A DNA stretch of 64,000 nucleotides from Colletes latitarsis (GCF_051014445.1 NC_135134.1:8461672-8525671); one strand, 5' to 3'; positions 23,748 to 37,467 are shown, counted from the first letter of the stretch. Notes: a model not told the origin generated them from the letters alone. Numbers and translations: made by a program.

Positions 23748-26700
23748 GTTTGGATCACGTAGCAAAGTGGTACCACACTAAAACAGTCAATTATACCTGG
23801 TTTCGATCAATATTTTATAGGATAACGCAAGTTATGTCTGGGATACGTCTGGGATTTGCTCTCATCAGGCCCATACTTTCGCGTTTTTCACATACTTGTT
23901 GAAGAGATCCTGGGCTTTTTCTGGATTGGATCACGTAGTAATGTGGTACCACACTGAAACAGTCGATTAAACCTGGTTTCGATCAATATTTTTGGGGACA
24001 ACGCATGTTAGGTCTAGGTTAGGCCTGGGATTTTCCCTCATCAGACTCATACTTTCGCATTCTTCATATACTTGTTGAACAGATGCTGGGTTTTTTCTGC
24101 TTTGGATCACGTAGTAATGTGGTACCACTTTGAAACAGTCAATTAAACCTGGTTTCGATCAATATTTTAGAGGATAACGCAAGTTAGGTCTGGGACAGGT
24201 CTGGGATCTGCCATCATCAGGGTCATTCTTTCGCAGTTTTAACATACATGTTGAACAGATCCCTGGATTTTGCTGGTTTGGATCACGTAGTAATGTGGTA
24301 CCACACTGAAACAGTCAATTCAACCTGGTTTCCATCAATATTTTTGAGGATAACGCATGTTAGGTCAAGGTTAGGCCTGGGATTTGCCCACATCAGACTC
24401 ATACTTTCGCATACTTCACATACTTGTTGAACAGATCCTGGGTTTTTTTCTGGTTTCGATCACGTAGTAATGTGGTACCACACTGAAACGGTCAATTGAA
24501 CCTGGTTTCGAATAATATTTTAGTGGATTACACATGTTAGGTCTAGGTTAGGTCTGGGATTTGCCCTCATCAGGGTCATACTTTCGCAGTTTTAACATAC
24601 ACGTTGAACAGATCCCTGGATTTTGCTGGTTTGGATCACGTAGTAATGTGGCACCACACTGAAACAGTCAATTAAACATGGTTTCCATCAATATTTTTGA
24701 GAATAACGCATGTTAGGACTAGGTTAGGCCTGGGATTTGCCCACATCAGACTCATACTGTTGCATTCTTCACATACTTGTTGAAGAGATCCTGGTCTTTT
24801 TCTGGATTGAATTACGTAGTAATGTGGTACCACACTGAAACAGTCCATTAAACCTGGTTTCGATCAGTATTTTAGAGAATAATTCATGTTAGGTCTAGGT
24901 TAGGTCTGGGATTTGCTCTCATCAGGCACGTACTTTCGCATATTTCTCATACTTGATGGCCAGATTCTGGGCTTTTTCTGGTTTGGATCACGTAGTAATG
25001 TGGTACCACACTGAAACAGTCAATTAAGCCTGGTTTCCTTCAATATTTTTGAGGATAACGCATGTTATGTCTAGGTTAGGCCTGGGAATTGCCCACATCA
25101 GACTCATACTATCGCATACTTCACATACTTGTTGAACAGATCCTGGGTTTTTTTTGGTGTGGATCACGTAGTAATGTGGTACCACACTGAAACAGTCCAT
25201 TAAACCTGGTTTCGATCAATGTTTTAGAGGATAACGCAAGTTATGTCCGGGATAGGTCTGGGATTTGCCCTCATCAGGCTCATACTTTCGCGTTTTTCAC
25301 ATACTTGTTGAAGAGATCCTGGTCTTTTTCTGGATTGGATCACGTAGTAATGTGGTACCACACTGAAACAGTCCATTAAACCTGGTTTCGATCAATATTT
25401 TAGAGAATAATTCATGTTAGGTCTAGGTTAGGTCTGGAATTTGCTCTCATCAGGCTCGTACTTTTGCATATTTCTCATACTTGATGGCCAGATTCTGGGC
25501 TTTTTCTTGTTTGGATCACGTAGTAATGTGGTACCACACTGAAACAGTCCATTAAACCTGGTTTCGATCAATATTTTACAGGATAACGCATGTTATGTCT
25601 AGGTTAGGCCTGGGAATTGCCCACATCAGACTCATACTTTCGCATACTTCACATACTTGTTGAACAGATCCTGGGTTTTTTCTGGTGTGGATCACGTAGT
25701 AATGTGGTACCACACTGAAACAGTCTTTTAAACCTGGTTTCGATCAGTATTTTAGAGAATAATTCATGTTAGGTCTAGGTTAGGTCTGTGATTTGCTCTC
25801 ATCAGGCTCGTACTTTCGCATATTTCTCATACTTGATGGCCAGATTCTGGGCTTTTTCTGGTTTGGATCACGTAGTAATGTGGTACCACACTGAAACAGT
25901 CAACTAAGCCTGGTTTCCATCAATATTTTTGAGGATAACGCATGTTATGTCTAGGTTAGGCCTGGGAATTGCCCACATCAGACTCATACTTTCGCATACT
26001 TCACATACTTGTTGAACAGATCCTGGTTTTTTTCTGGTGTGGATCACGTAGTAATGTGGTACCACACTGAAACAGTCCATTAAACCTGGTTTCGATCAAT
26101 GTTTTAGAGGATAACGCAAGTTATGTCTGGGATAGGTCTGGGATTTGCCCTCATCAGGCTCATACTTTCGCGTTTTTCACATACTTATTGAAGAGATCCT
26201 GGTCTTTTTCTGGATTGGATCACGTAGTAATGTGGTACCACACTGAAACAGTCCATTAAACCTGGTTTCGATCTATATTTTTGAGGACAACGCATGTTAG
26301 GTCTAGGTTAGGCCTGTGATTTTCCCTCATCAGACTCATACTTTCGCATTCTTCATATACTTGTTGAACGGATGCTGGGTTTTTTCTGGTTTGGATCACG
26401 TAGCAATGTGGTACCACTTTGAAACAGTCAATTAGACCTGGTTTCGATCAATATTTTAGAGGATAACGCAAGTTAGGTCTGGGACAGGTATGGGATCTGC
26501 CATCATAAGGCTCATACCTTCGCATTTTTCACATACTTGTTGATCAGATCCTGGGTTTTTCAGGTTTGGATCACGTAGTAATGTGGTACCACACTGAGAC
26601 AGACCATTAAACCTGGTTTCGATTATTATTTTAGTGGATGACGCATGTTAGGTCTAGGTTAGGTCTGGGATTTGCCCAAATCAGGGTCATACTTTCGCAG

Positions 26701-27722
26701 TATTAACATACATGTTGACCTGAGCGAGGGTTTTTTCCGCTTTGGATCACGTAGCAAAGTGGTACCACACTAAAACAGTCAATTAAGCCTGGTATCGATC
26801 AATGTTTTAGACGATAACGCAAGTTATGTCCGGGATAGGTCTGGGGTTTGCCCTCATCAGGCTCATACTTTCGCGTTTTTCACATAGTTGTTGAAGAGAT
26901 CCTGGTCTTTTTCTGGATTGGATCACGTAGTAATGTGGTACCACGCTGAAACAGTCCATTAAACCTGGTTTCGATCAGTATTTTAGAGAATAATTCATGT
27001 TAGGTCTAGGTTAGGTCTGGAATTTGCTCTCATCAGGCTCGTACTTTCGCATATTTCTCATCCCTTGATGGCCAGATTCTGGGCTTTTTCGTGTTTGGAT
27101 CACGTAGTAATGTGGTACCACACTGAAACAGTCCATTAAACCTGGTTTCGATCAATATTTTAGAGGATAACGCATGTTATGTCTAGGTTAGGCCTGGGAA
27201 TTGCCCACATCAGACTCACACTTTCGCATACTTCACATACTTGTTGAACAGATCCTGGGTTTTTTCTGGTGTGGATCACGTTGTAATGTGGTACCACACT
27301 GAAACAGTCGTTTAAACCTGGTTTCGATCTATATTTTTGAGGACGACGCATGTTAGGTCTAGGTTAGGCCTGCGATTTTCCCTCATCAGACTCATACTTT
27401 CGCATTCTTCATATACTTGTTGAACGGATGCTGGGTTTTTTCTGGTTTGGATCACGTAGTAATGTGGTACCACTTTGAAACAGTCAATTAGACCTGGTTT
27501 CGATCAATATTTTAAAGGATAACGCAAGTAAGGTCTGGGACAGGTCTGGGATCTGCCATCATCAGGCTCATACCTTCGCATTTTTCACATACTTGTTGAT
27601 CAGATCCTGGGTTTTTCAGGTTTGGATCACGTAGTAATGTGGTACCACACTGAGACAGACCATTAAACCTGGTTTCGATTATTATTTTAGTGGATAACGC
27701 ATGTTAGGTCTAGGTTAGGTCT
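23748..27722 (+). repeat. 3,975-bp block, copy 2
   Basis: It appears identical to 18,828-22,802. It ends inside the 11-bp microrepeat, where an extra 11-bp unit is present and the sequence switches to an alpha monomer with GCCCAAATCAGGG instead of GCCCTCATCAGGG. The total lack of divergence means either a very recent event or an assembly artefact. Confidence 0.9.
26698..27090 (+). repeat. alpha-beta-gamma module, copy 6
   Basis: In block C copy 2; no difference found from 21,778-22,170. Confidence 0.85.
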
Positions 27723-27827
27723 AGGTTAGGTCTGGGATTTGCCCAAATCAGGGTCATACTTTCGCAGTATTAACATACATGTTGACCTGAGCGAGGGTTT
27801 TTTCCGCTTTGGATCACGTAGCAAAGT
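27641..27827 (+). repeat. 187-bp monomer at a duplication breakpoint
   Basis: The GGTACC sites here are 187 bp apart, 11 more than usual. The gain is one extra microrepeat unit (27,704-27,714, 27,715-27,725 and 27,726-27,736). Sequence upstream of the microrepeat follows block C, sequence downstream follows the alpha monomer seen near 21,740-21,827. Confidence 0.9.
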
Positions 27828-28156
27828 GGTACCACACTAATACAGTCAATTAAGCCTGGTATCGGTCAATGTTTTAGACGATAACGCAAGTTATGTCCGG
27901 GATAGGTCTGGGGTTTGCCCTCATCAGGCTCATACTTTCGCGTTTTTCACATACTTGTTGAAGAGATCCTGGTCTTTTTGTGGATTGGATCACGTAGTAA
28001 TGTGGTACCACACTGAAACAGTCCATTAAACCTGGTTTCGATCAGTATTTTAGAGAATAATTCATGTTAGGTCTAGGTTAGGTCTGGGATTTGCTCTCAT
28101 CAGGCTCGTACTTTCGCATATATCTCATACTTGATGGCCAGATTCTGGGCTTTTTC
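27765..28156 (+). repeat. alpha-beta-gamma module, copy 7
   Basis: It follows the 11-bp expansion. Private changes are CTAATACAG and ATCGGTCAATG. Confidence 0.85.
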
Positions 28157-29059
28157 TGGATTGGATCACGTAGTAATGTGGTACCACACTGAAACAGACC
28201 ATTAAACCTGGTTTCGATCAATATTTTAGATGCTAACGCATGTTATGTCTAGGTTAGGCCTGGGAATTGCCCACATCAGACTCATACTTTCGCATACTTC
28301 ACATACTTGTTGAACAGATCCTGGGTTTTTTTCTGGTGTGGATCACGTAGTAATGTGGTACCACACTGGAACAGTCGTTTAAACCTGGTTTCGATCTATA
28401 TTTTAGAGGATAACGCAAGTTAGGTCTGGGACAGGCCTGGGATCTGGCATCATCAGGCTCATACCTTCGCATTTTTCACATACTTGTTGATCAGATCCTG
28501 GGTTTTTCTGGTTTGGATCACATAGTAATGTGGTACCACACTGAAACAGACCATTAAACCTGGTTTCGATTATTATTTTAGTGGATAACGCATGTTAGGT
28601 CTAGGTTAGGTCTGGGATTTGCCCTCATCAGGGTCATACTTTCGCAGTTTTAACATACATGTTGAACAGATCCCTGGATTTTGCTGGTTTGGATCACGTA
28701 GTAATGTGGTACCACACTGAAACAGTCAATTAAACCTGGTTTCCATCAATATTTTTGAGGATAACGCATGTTAGGTCTAGGTTAGGCCTGGGATTTGCCC
28801 AAATCAGGGTCATACTTTCGCAGTATTAACATACGTGTTGACCTGAGCGAGGGTTTTTTCTGGTTTGGATCACGTAGCAAAGTGGTACCACACTAAAACA
28901 GTCAATTAAACCTGGTATCGACCAATGTTTTAGAGGATAACAGCAAGTTATGTCCGGGATAGGTCTGGGATCTGCCATCATCAGGCTCATACCTTCGCAT
29001 TTTTCACATACTTGTTGATCAGATCCTGGGTTTTTCTGGTTTGGATCACGTAGTAATGT

Positions 29060-29227
29060 GGTACCACACTGAAACAGTCAATTAAACCTGGTTTCCATCA
29101 ATATTTTTGAGGATAACGCATGTTAGGTCTAGGCTAGGCCTGGGATTTGCCCAAATCAGGGTCATACTTTCGCAGTATTAACATACATGTGCGAGGGTTT
29201 TTTCTGCTTTGGATCACGTAGCAAAGT
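29060..29227 (+). repeat. 168-bp monomer with the same 8-bp deletion
   Basis: Same TGACCTGA loss as at 23,249 (offset 5,811 bp), within cassette D copy 2. Confidence 0.9.
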
Positions 29228-30397
29228 GGTACCACACTAAAACAGTCAATTAAACCTGGTTTCGATTAATATTTTTGTGGATAACGCATGTTAGGTCTAG
29301 GTTAAGTCTGGGATTTGCCCTCATCAGGGTCATACTTTCGCAGTTTTAACATACATGTTGAACACATCCCTGGATTTTGCTGGTTTGGATCACGTAGTAA
29401 AGTGGTACCACACTGAAACAGTCAATTAAACCTGGTTTCGATCAATATTTTAGAGGATAACGCAAGTTAGGTCTGGGATAGGTCTGGGATCTGCCCTCAT
29501 CAGGCTCATACCTTCGCATTTTTCTCATTTTTGTTGGCCAGATCCTGGGCTTTTTCTGGTTTGGATCACGTAGTAATGTGGTGCCACACTGAAACAGTCA
29601 ATTAAACCTGGTTTCGATCAATATTTTAGAGGATAACGCAAGTTAGGTCTGGGTTAAGTCCAGGATTTGCCGTCATCAGTCTCATACATTCGCATACTTC
29701 ACATACTTCTTGAACAGATCCTGGGTTTTTTTCTGGTTTGGATCACATAGTAATGTGGTACCACACTGAAACAGTCAATTAAACCTGGTTTCGATTAATA
29801 TTTTAGTGGATAACACATGTTAGGTCTAGGTTAGGCCTGGGATTTGCCCACATCAGACTCATACTGTTGCATTCTTCACATACTTGTGGAACAGATCCTG
29901 GGCTTTTTCTGGTTTGGAACACGTAGTAATGTGGTGCCACACTGAAACAGTCAATTACACCTGATTTCGATCAATATTTTAGAGGATAACGCTAGTTAGG
30001 TCTGGGATAGGCCAGGGATTTGCCCTCATCAGGGTCATACTTTCGCAGTTTTAACATACATGTTGACCTGATCGAGGGTTTTTTCTGCTTTGGATCACCT
30101 AGTAAAGTGGTACCACACGAAAACAGTCAATTAAACCTGGTTTCGATCAATATTTTATGGGATAACGCAAGTTAGGTCTGGGATAGGTCTGGGATTTGCC
30201 CTCATCAGGGTCATATTTTCGCGTTTTTCACATACTTGTTGAACAGATCCTGGGTTTTTTCTAGTTTGGATCAGGTAGTAATGTGGTACCACACAGAAAC
30301 TGTCGATTAATCCTGGTTTCGATCAATATCTTAGAGAATAACGCATGTTAGGTCTAGGTTAGGCCTGGGATTTGCCCTCATCACGGTCATACTTTCG

Positions 30398-30789
30398 CAG
30401 TTTTAACATACATGTTGACCTGAGCGTGGGTTTTTTCTGCTTTGGATCACGTAGCAAAGTGGTACCACACTAAAACAGTCAATTAAGCCTGGTATCGATC
30501 AATGTTTTAGAGGATAACGCAAGTAATGTCCGGGATAGGTCTGGGGTTTGCCCTCATCAGGCTCATACTTTCGCGTTTTTCACATACTTGTTGAAGAGAT
30601 CCTGGTCTTTTTCTGGATTGGATCACGTAGTAATGTGGTACCACACTGAAACAGTCCATTAAACCTGGTTTCGATCAGTATTTTAGAGAATAATTCATGT
30701 TAGGTCTAGGTTAGGTCTGGGATTTGCTCTCATCAGGCTCGTACTTTCGCATATATCTCATACTTGATGGCCAGATTCTGGGCTTTTTC
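30398..30789 (+). repeat. alpha-beta-gamma module, copy 8
   Basis: In block D copy 1; alpha has CAGTTTTAAC and GAGCGTGGG. Confidence 0.85.
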
Positions 30790-31629
30790 TTGTTTGGATC
30801 ACGTAGTAATGTGGTACCACACTGAAACAGTCCATTAAACCTGGTTTCGATCAATATTTTAGAGGATAACGCATGTTATGTCTACGTTAGGCCTGGGAAT
30901 TGCCCACATCAGACTCATACTTTCGCATACTTCACATACTTGTTGAACAGATCCTGGGTTTTTTTCTGGTGTGGATCACGTAGTAATGTGGTACCACACT
31001 GAAACAGTCGTTTAAACCTGGTTTCGATCAGTATTTTAGAGAATAATTCATGTTAGGTCTAGGTTAGGTCTGGGATTTGCTCTCATCAGGCTCGTACTTT
31101 CGCATATTTCTCATACTTGATGGCCAGATTCTGGGCTTTTTCTGGTTTGGATCACGTAATAATGTGGTACCACACTGAAACAGTCAATTAAGCCTGGTTT
31201 CCATCAATATTTTTGAGGACAACGCATGTTAGGTCTAGGTTAGGCCTGCGATTTTCCCTCATCAGACTCATACTTTCGCATTCTTCATATACTTGTTGAA
31301 CGGATGCTGGGTTTTTTCTGGTTTGGATCACGTAGTAATGTGGTACCACTTTGAAACAGTCAATTAGACCTGGTTTCGATCAATATTTTAGAGGGTAACG
31401 CAAGTTAGGTCTGGGACAGGTCTGGGATCTGCCATCATCAGGCTCATACCTTCGCATTTTTCACATACTTGTTGATCAGATCCTGGGTTTTTCAGGTTTG
31501 GATCACGTAGTAATGTGGTACCACACTGAGACAGACCATTAAACCTGGTTTCGATTATTATTTTAGTGGATAACGCATGTTAGGTCTAGGTTAGGTCTGG
31601 CATTTGCCCAAATCAGGGTCATACTTTCG

Positions 31630-32021
31630 CAGTATTAACATACATGTTGACCTGAGCGAGGGTTTTTTCTGCTTTGGATCACGTAGCAAAGTGGTACCAC
31701 AATAAAACAGTCAATTAAACCTGGTTTCGATCAATATTTTAGATGATAACGCAAGTTATGTCCGGGATAGGTCTGGGGTTTGCCCTCATCAGGCTCATAC
31801 TTTCGCGTTTTTCACATACTTGTTGAAGAGATCCTGGTCTTTTTCTGGATTGGATCACGTAGTAATGTGGTACCACACTGAAACAGTCCATTAAACCTGG
31901 TTTCGATCAGTATTTTAGAGAATAATTCATGTTAGGTCTAGGTTAGGTCTGGGATTTGCTCTCATCAGGCTCGTACTTTCGCATATATCTCATACTTGAT
32001 GGCCAGATTCTGGGCTTTTTC
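31630..32021 (+). repeat. alpha-beta-gamma module, copy 9
   Basis: In block D copy 1; the palindrome is followed by AATAAAACAG and beta has TAGATGATAACG. Confidence 0.85.
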
Positions 32022-33276
32022 TGGTTTGGATCACGTAGTAATGTGGTACCACACTGAAACAGACCATTAAACCTGGTTTCGATTATTATTTTAGTGGATA
32101 ACGCATGTTAGGTCTACGTTAGGTCTGGGATTTGCCCTCATCAGGGTCATACTTTCGCAGTTTTAACATACATGTTGAACTGATCCCTGGATATTGCTGG
32201 TTTGGATCACGTAGTAATGTGGTACCACACTGAAACAGTCCATTAAACCTGGTGTCGATCAATATTCTAGGGGATAACACATGTAAGGTCTAGGTTAGGT
32301 CTGGGATTTGCCCAAATCAGGGTCATACTTTCGCAGTATAAACATACATGTTGACCTGAGCGAGGGTTTTTTCTGCTTTGGATCACGTAGCAAAGTGGTA
32401 CCACAATAAAACAGTCAATTAAACCTGGTTTCGATCAATATTTTAGATGATAACGCATGTTATGTCTAGGTTAGGCCTGGGAATTGCCCACATCAGACTC
32501 ATACTTTCGCATACTTCACATACTTGTTGAACAGATCCTGGGTTTTTTTCTGGTGTGGATCACGTAGTAATGTGGTACCACACTGGAACAGTCGTTTAAA
32601 CCTGGTTTCGATCTATATTTTAGAGGATAACGCAAGTTAGGTCTGGGACAGGCCTGGGATCTGGCATCATCAGGCTCATACCTTCGCATTTTTCACATAC
32701 TTGTTGATCAGATCCTGGGTTTTTCTGGTTTGGATCACATAGTAATGTGGTACCACACTGAAACAGACCATTAAACCTGGTTTCGATTATTATTTTAGTG
32801 GATAACGCATGTTAGGTCTAGGTTAGGTCTGGGATTTGCCCTCATCAGGGTCATACTTTCGCAGTTTTAACATACATGTTGAACAGATCCCTGGATTTTG
32901 CTGGTTTGGATCACGTAGTAATGTGGTACCACACTGAAACAGTCAATTAAACCTGGTTTCCATCAATATTTTTGAGGATAACGCATGTTAGGTCTAGGTT
33001 AGGCCTGGGATTTGCCCAAATCAGGGTCATACTTTCGCAGTATTAACATACGTGTTGACCTGAGCGAGGGTTTTTTCTGGTTTGGATCACGTAGCAAAGT
33101 GGTACCACACTAAAACAGTCAATTAAACCTGGTATCGACCAATGTTTTAGAGGATAACAGCAAGTTATGTCCGGGATAGGTCTGGGATCTGCCATCATCA
33201 GGCTCATACCTTCGCATTTTTCACATACTTGTTGATCAGATCCTGGGTTATTCTGGTTTGGATCACGTAGTAATGT

Positions 33277-33444
33277 GGTACCACACTGAAACAGTCAATT
33301 AAACCTGGTTTCCATCAATATTTTTGAGGATAACGCATGTTAGGTCTAGGCTAGGCCTGGGATTTGCCCAAATCAGGGTCATACTTTCGCAGTATTAACA
33401 TACATGTGCGAGGGTTTTTTCTGCTTTGGATCACGTAGCAAAGT
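33277..33444 (+). repeat. 168-bp monomer with the same 8-bp deletion
   Basis: Same TGACCTGA loss as at 29,060 (offset 4,217 bp), within cassette D copy 3. Confidence 0.9.
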
Positions 33445-34614
33445 GGTACCACACTAAAACAGTCAATTAAACCTGGTTTCGATTAATATTTTTGTGGATA
33501 ACGCATGTTAGGTCTAGGTTAAGTCTGGGATTCGCCCTCATCAGGGTCATACTTTCGCAGTTTTAACATACATGTTGAACACATCCCTGGATTTTGCTGG
33601 TTTGGATCACGTAGTAAAGTGGTACCACACTGAAACAGTCAATTAAACCTGGTTTCGATCAATATTTTAGAGGATAACGCAAGTTAGGTCTGGGATAGGT
33701 CTGGGATCTGCCCTCATCAGGCTCATACGTTCGCATTTTTCTCATTTTTGTTGGCCAGATCCTGGGCTTTTTCTGGTTTGGATCACGTAGTAATGTGGTG
33801 CCACACTGAAACAGTCAATTAAACCTGGTTTCGATCAATATTTCAGAGGATAACGCAAGTTAGGTCTGGGTTAAGTCCAGGATTTGCCGTCATCAGTCTC
33901 ATACATTCGCATACTTCACATACTTCTTGAACAGATCCTGGGTTTTTTTCTGGTTTGGATCACATAGTAATGTGGTACCACACTGAAACAGTCAAATAAA
34001 CCTGGTTTCGATTAATATTTTAGTGGATAACACATGTTAGGTCTAGGTTAGGCCTGGGATTTGCCCACATCAGACTCATACTGTTGCATTCTTCACATAC
34101 TTGTGGAACAGATCCTGGGCTTTTTCTGGTTTGGAACACGTAGTAATGTGGTGCCACACTGAAACAGTCAATTACACCTGATTTCGATCAATATTTTAGA
34201 GGATAACGCAAGTTAGGTCTGGGATAGGCCAGGGATTTGCCCTCATCAGGGTCATACTTCCGCAGTTTTAACATACATGTTGACCTGATCGAGGGTTTTT
34301 TCTGCTTTGGATCACCTAGTAAAGTGGTACCATACGAAAACAGTCAATTAAACCTGGTTTCGATCAATATTTTATGGGATAACGCAAGTTAGGTCTGGGA
34401 TAGGTCTGGGATTTGCCCTCATCAGGGTCATATTTTCGCGTTTTTCACATACTTGTTGAACAGATCCTGGGTTTTTTCTAGTTTGGATCAGGTAGTAATG
34501 TGGTACCACACAGAAACTGTCGATTAATCCTGGTTTCGATCAATATCTTAGAGGATAACGCATGTTAGGTCTAGGTTAGGCCTGGGATTTGCCCTCATCA
34601 CGGTCATACTTTCG

Positions 34615-35006
34615 CAGTTTTAACATACATGTTGACCTGAGCGTGGGTTTTTTCTGCTTTGGATCACGTAGCAAAGTGGTACCACACTATAACAGTCAAT
34701 TAAGCCTGGTATCGATCAATGTTTTAGAGGATAACGCAAGTAATGTCCGGGATAGGTCTGGGGTTTGCCCTCATCAGGCTCATACTTTCGCGTTTTTCAC
34801 ATACTTGTTGAAGAGATCCTGGTCTTTTTCTGGATTGGATCACGTAGTAATGTGGTACCACACTGAAGCAGTCCATTAAACCTGGTTTCGATCAGTATTT
34901 TAGAGAATAATTCATGTTAGGTCTAGGTTAGGTCTGGGATTTGCTCTCATCAGGCTCGTACTTTCGCATATATCTCATACTTGATGGCCAGATTCTGGGC
35001 TTTTTC
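34615..35006 (+). repeat. alpha-beta-gamma module, copy 10
   Basis: Block D copy 2 counterpart of 30,398-30,789, with CACTATAACAG and GAAGCAGTCC. Confidence 0.85.
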
Positions 35007-35846
35007 TTGTTTGGATCACGTAGTAATGTGGTACCACACTGAAACAGTCCATTATACCTGGTTTCGATCAATATTTTAGAGGTTAACGCATGTTATGTCT
35101 AGGTTAGGCCTGGGAATTGCCCACATCAGACTCATACTTTCGCATACTTCACATACTTGTTGAACAGATCCTGGGTATTTTTCTGGTGTGGATCACGTAG
35201 TAATGTGGTACCACACTGAAACAGTCGTTTAAACCTGGTTTCGATCAGTATTTTAGAGAATAATTCATGTTAGGTCTAGGTTAGGTCTGGGATTTGCTCT
35301 CATCAGGCTCGTACTTCCGCATATTTCTCATACTTGATGGCCAGATTCTGGGCTTTTTCTGGTTTGGATCATGTAGTAATGTGGTACCACACTGAAACAG
35401 TCAATTAAGCCTGGTTTCCATCAATATTTTTGAGGACAACGCATGTTAGGTCTAGGTTAGGCCTGCGATTTTCCCTCATCAGACTCATACTTTCGCATTC
35501 TTCATATACTTGTTGAACGGATGCTGGGTTTTTTCTGGTTTGGATCACGTAGTAATGTGGTACCACTTTGAAACAGTCAATTAGACCTGGTTTCGATCAA
35601 TATTTTAGAGGATAACGCAAGTTAGGTCTGGGACAGGTCTGGGATCTGCCATCATCAGGCCCATACCTTCGCATTTTTCACATACTTGTTGATCAGATCC
35701 TGGGTTTTTCAGGTTTGGATCACGTAGTAATGTGGTACCACACTGAGACAGACCATTAAACCTGGTTTCGATTATTATTTTAGTGGATAACGCATGTTAG
35801 GTCTAGGTTAGGTCTGGGATTTGCCCAAATCAGGGTCATACTTTCG

Positions 35847-36238
35847 CAGTATTAACAGACATGTTGACCTGAGCGAGGGTTTTTTCTGCTTTGGATCACG
35901 TGGCAAAGTGGTACCACACTAAAACAGTCAATTAAGCCTGGTATCAATCAATGTTTTAGACGATAACGCAAGTTATGTCCGGGATAGGTCTGGGGTTTTC
36001 CCTCATCAGGCTCATACTTTCGCGTTTTTCACATACTTGTTGAAGAGATCCTGGTCTTTTTCTGGATTGGATCACGTAGTAATGTGGTACCACACTGAAA
36101 CAGTCCATTAAACCTGGTTTCGATCAGTATTTTAGAGAATAATTCATGTTAGGTCTAGGTTAGGTCTGGGATTTGCTCTCATCAGGCTCGTACTTTCGCA
36201 TATATCTCATAGTTGATGGCCAGATTCTGGGCTTTTTC
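35847..36238 (+). repeat. alpha-beta-gamma module, copy 11
   Basis: Block D copy 2 counterpart of 31,630-32,021, with CACGTGGCAAAG and ATCAATCAATG. Confidence 0.85.
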
Positions 36239-36548
36239 TGGTTTGGATCACGTAGTAATGTGGTACCACACTGAAACAGACCATTAAACCTGGTTTCGAT
36301 TATTATTTTAGTGGATAACGCATGTTAGGTCTAGGTTAGGTCTGGGATTTGCCCTCATCAGGGTCATACTTTCGCAGTTTTAACATACATGTTGAATTGA
36401 TCCCTGGATATTGCTGGTTTGGATCACGTAGTAATGTGGTACCACACTGAAACAGTCAATTAAACCTGGTTTCCATCAATATTTTTGAGGATAACGCATG
36501 TTAGGTCTTGGTTAGGCCTGGGATTTGCTCTCATCAGGCTCGTACTTT

Positions 36549-37467
36549 CGCATATTTCTCATACTTGATGGCCAGATTCAGGGCTTTTTCTGGTTTGGAT
36601 CACGTAGTAATGTGGTACCACACTGAAACAGTCCATTAAACCTGGTGTCGATCAATATTCTAGGGGATAACACATGTAAGGTCTAGGTTAGGTCTGGGAT
36701 TTGCCCAAATCAGGGTCATACTTTCGCAGTATTAACATACATGTTGACCTGAGCGAGGGTTTTTTCTGCTTTGGATCACGTAGCAAAGTGGTACCACAAT
36801 AAAACAGTCAATTAAACCTGGTTTCGATCAATATTTTAGAGGATAACGCATGTTATGTCTAGGTTAGGCCTGGGAATTGCCCACACCAGACTCATACTTT
36901 CGCATACTTCACATACTTGTTGAACAGATCCTGGGTATTTTTCTGGTGTGGATCACGTAGTAATGTGGTACCACACTGAAACAGTCGTTTAAACCTGGTT
37001 TCGATCAGTATTTTAGAGAATAATTCATGTTAGGTCTAGGTTAGGTCTGGGATTTGCTCTCATCAGGCTCGTACTTCCGCATATTTCTCATACTTGATGG
37101 CCAGATTCAGGGCTTTTTCTGGTTTGGATCACGTAGTAATGTGGTACCACACTGAAACAGTCCATTAAACCTGGTGTCGATCAATATTCTAGGGGATAAC
37201 ACATGTAAGGTCTAGGTTAGGTCTGGGATTTGCCCAAATCAGGGTCATACTTTCGCAGTATTAACATACATGTTGACCTGAGCGAGGGTTTTTTCTGCTT
37301 TGGATCACGTAGCAAAGTGGTACCACAATAAAACAGTCAATTAAACCTGGTTTCGATCAATATTTTAGAGGATAACGCATGTTATGTCTAGGTTAGGCCT
37401 GGGAATTGCCCACACCAGACTCATACTTTCGCATACTTCACATACTTGTTGAACAGATCCTGGGATT
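36549..37467 (+). repeat. 3-monomer tandem duplication (529-bp offset)
   Basis: 36,549-36,938 matches 37,078-37,467. Both halves carry GCCAGATTCAGGGC, GTGTCGATCAATATTCTAGG, GTACCACAATAAAACAG and the rare CACACCAGACTC (36,883 and 37,412). The end is marked by GGGTATTTTTC against GGGATTTTTC. Confidence 0.85.

Larger units (their letters stand above)
18828..27722 (+). repeat. Domain C: 28-monomer offset duplication
   Basis: A 3,975-bp block occurs at 18,828-22,802 and at 23,748-27,722, offset 4,920 bp. Between them sits a six-monomer D-type cassette (22,741-23,747). The 5' third of the block corresponds to 9,324-10,960 of domain A minus one monomer, and the rest resembles domain B, so the block is itself a chimaera. 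Confidence 0.9.
28201..32240 (+). repeat. 24-monomer block D, copy 1
   Basis: It matches 32,418-36,457. Differences include TCTACGTTAGG near 30,892 (TCTAGGTTAGG in copy 2), GAGGGTAACG near 31,391 and AACGCTAGTTAGG near 29,989. It contains the 8-bp-deleted monomer at 29,060 and two alpha-beta-gamma modules. Confidence 0.85.
32418..36457 (+). repeat. 24-monomer block D, copy 2
   Basis: It is the partner of 28,201-32,240. Its own changes include GGGTTATTCTGG near 33,247, GATTCGCCCTC near 33,530, ATTTCAGAGG near 33,840, GTCAAATAAAC near 33,990 and CCATACGAAAAC near 34,330. After 36,457 two further monomers intervene before the GTGTCGATCAATATTCTAGG monomer that follows copy 1 directly. Confidence 0.85.

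Noticed and set aside
34589..34879. Longest open frame, 96 codons on the plus strand, with many similar 60-90 codon frames on both strands
   Set aside because: All lie in the satellite, recur with the repeat copies and start at differing monomer phases. The period of 176 bp (3n+2) rotates the frame, and homologous copies are broken by stops. Nothing supports a real protein.
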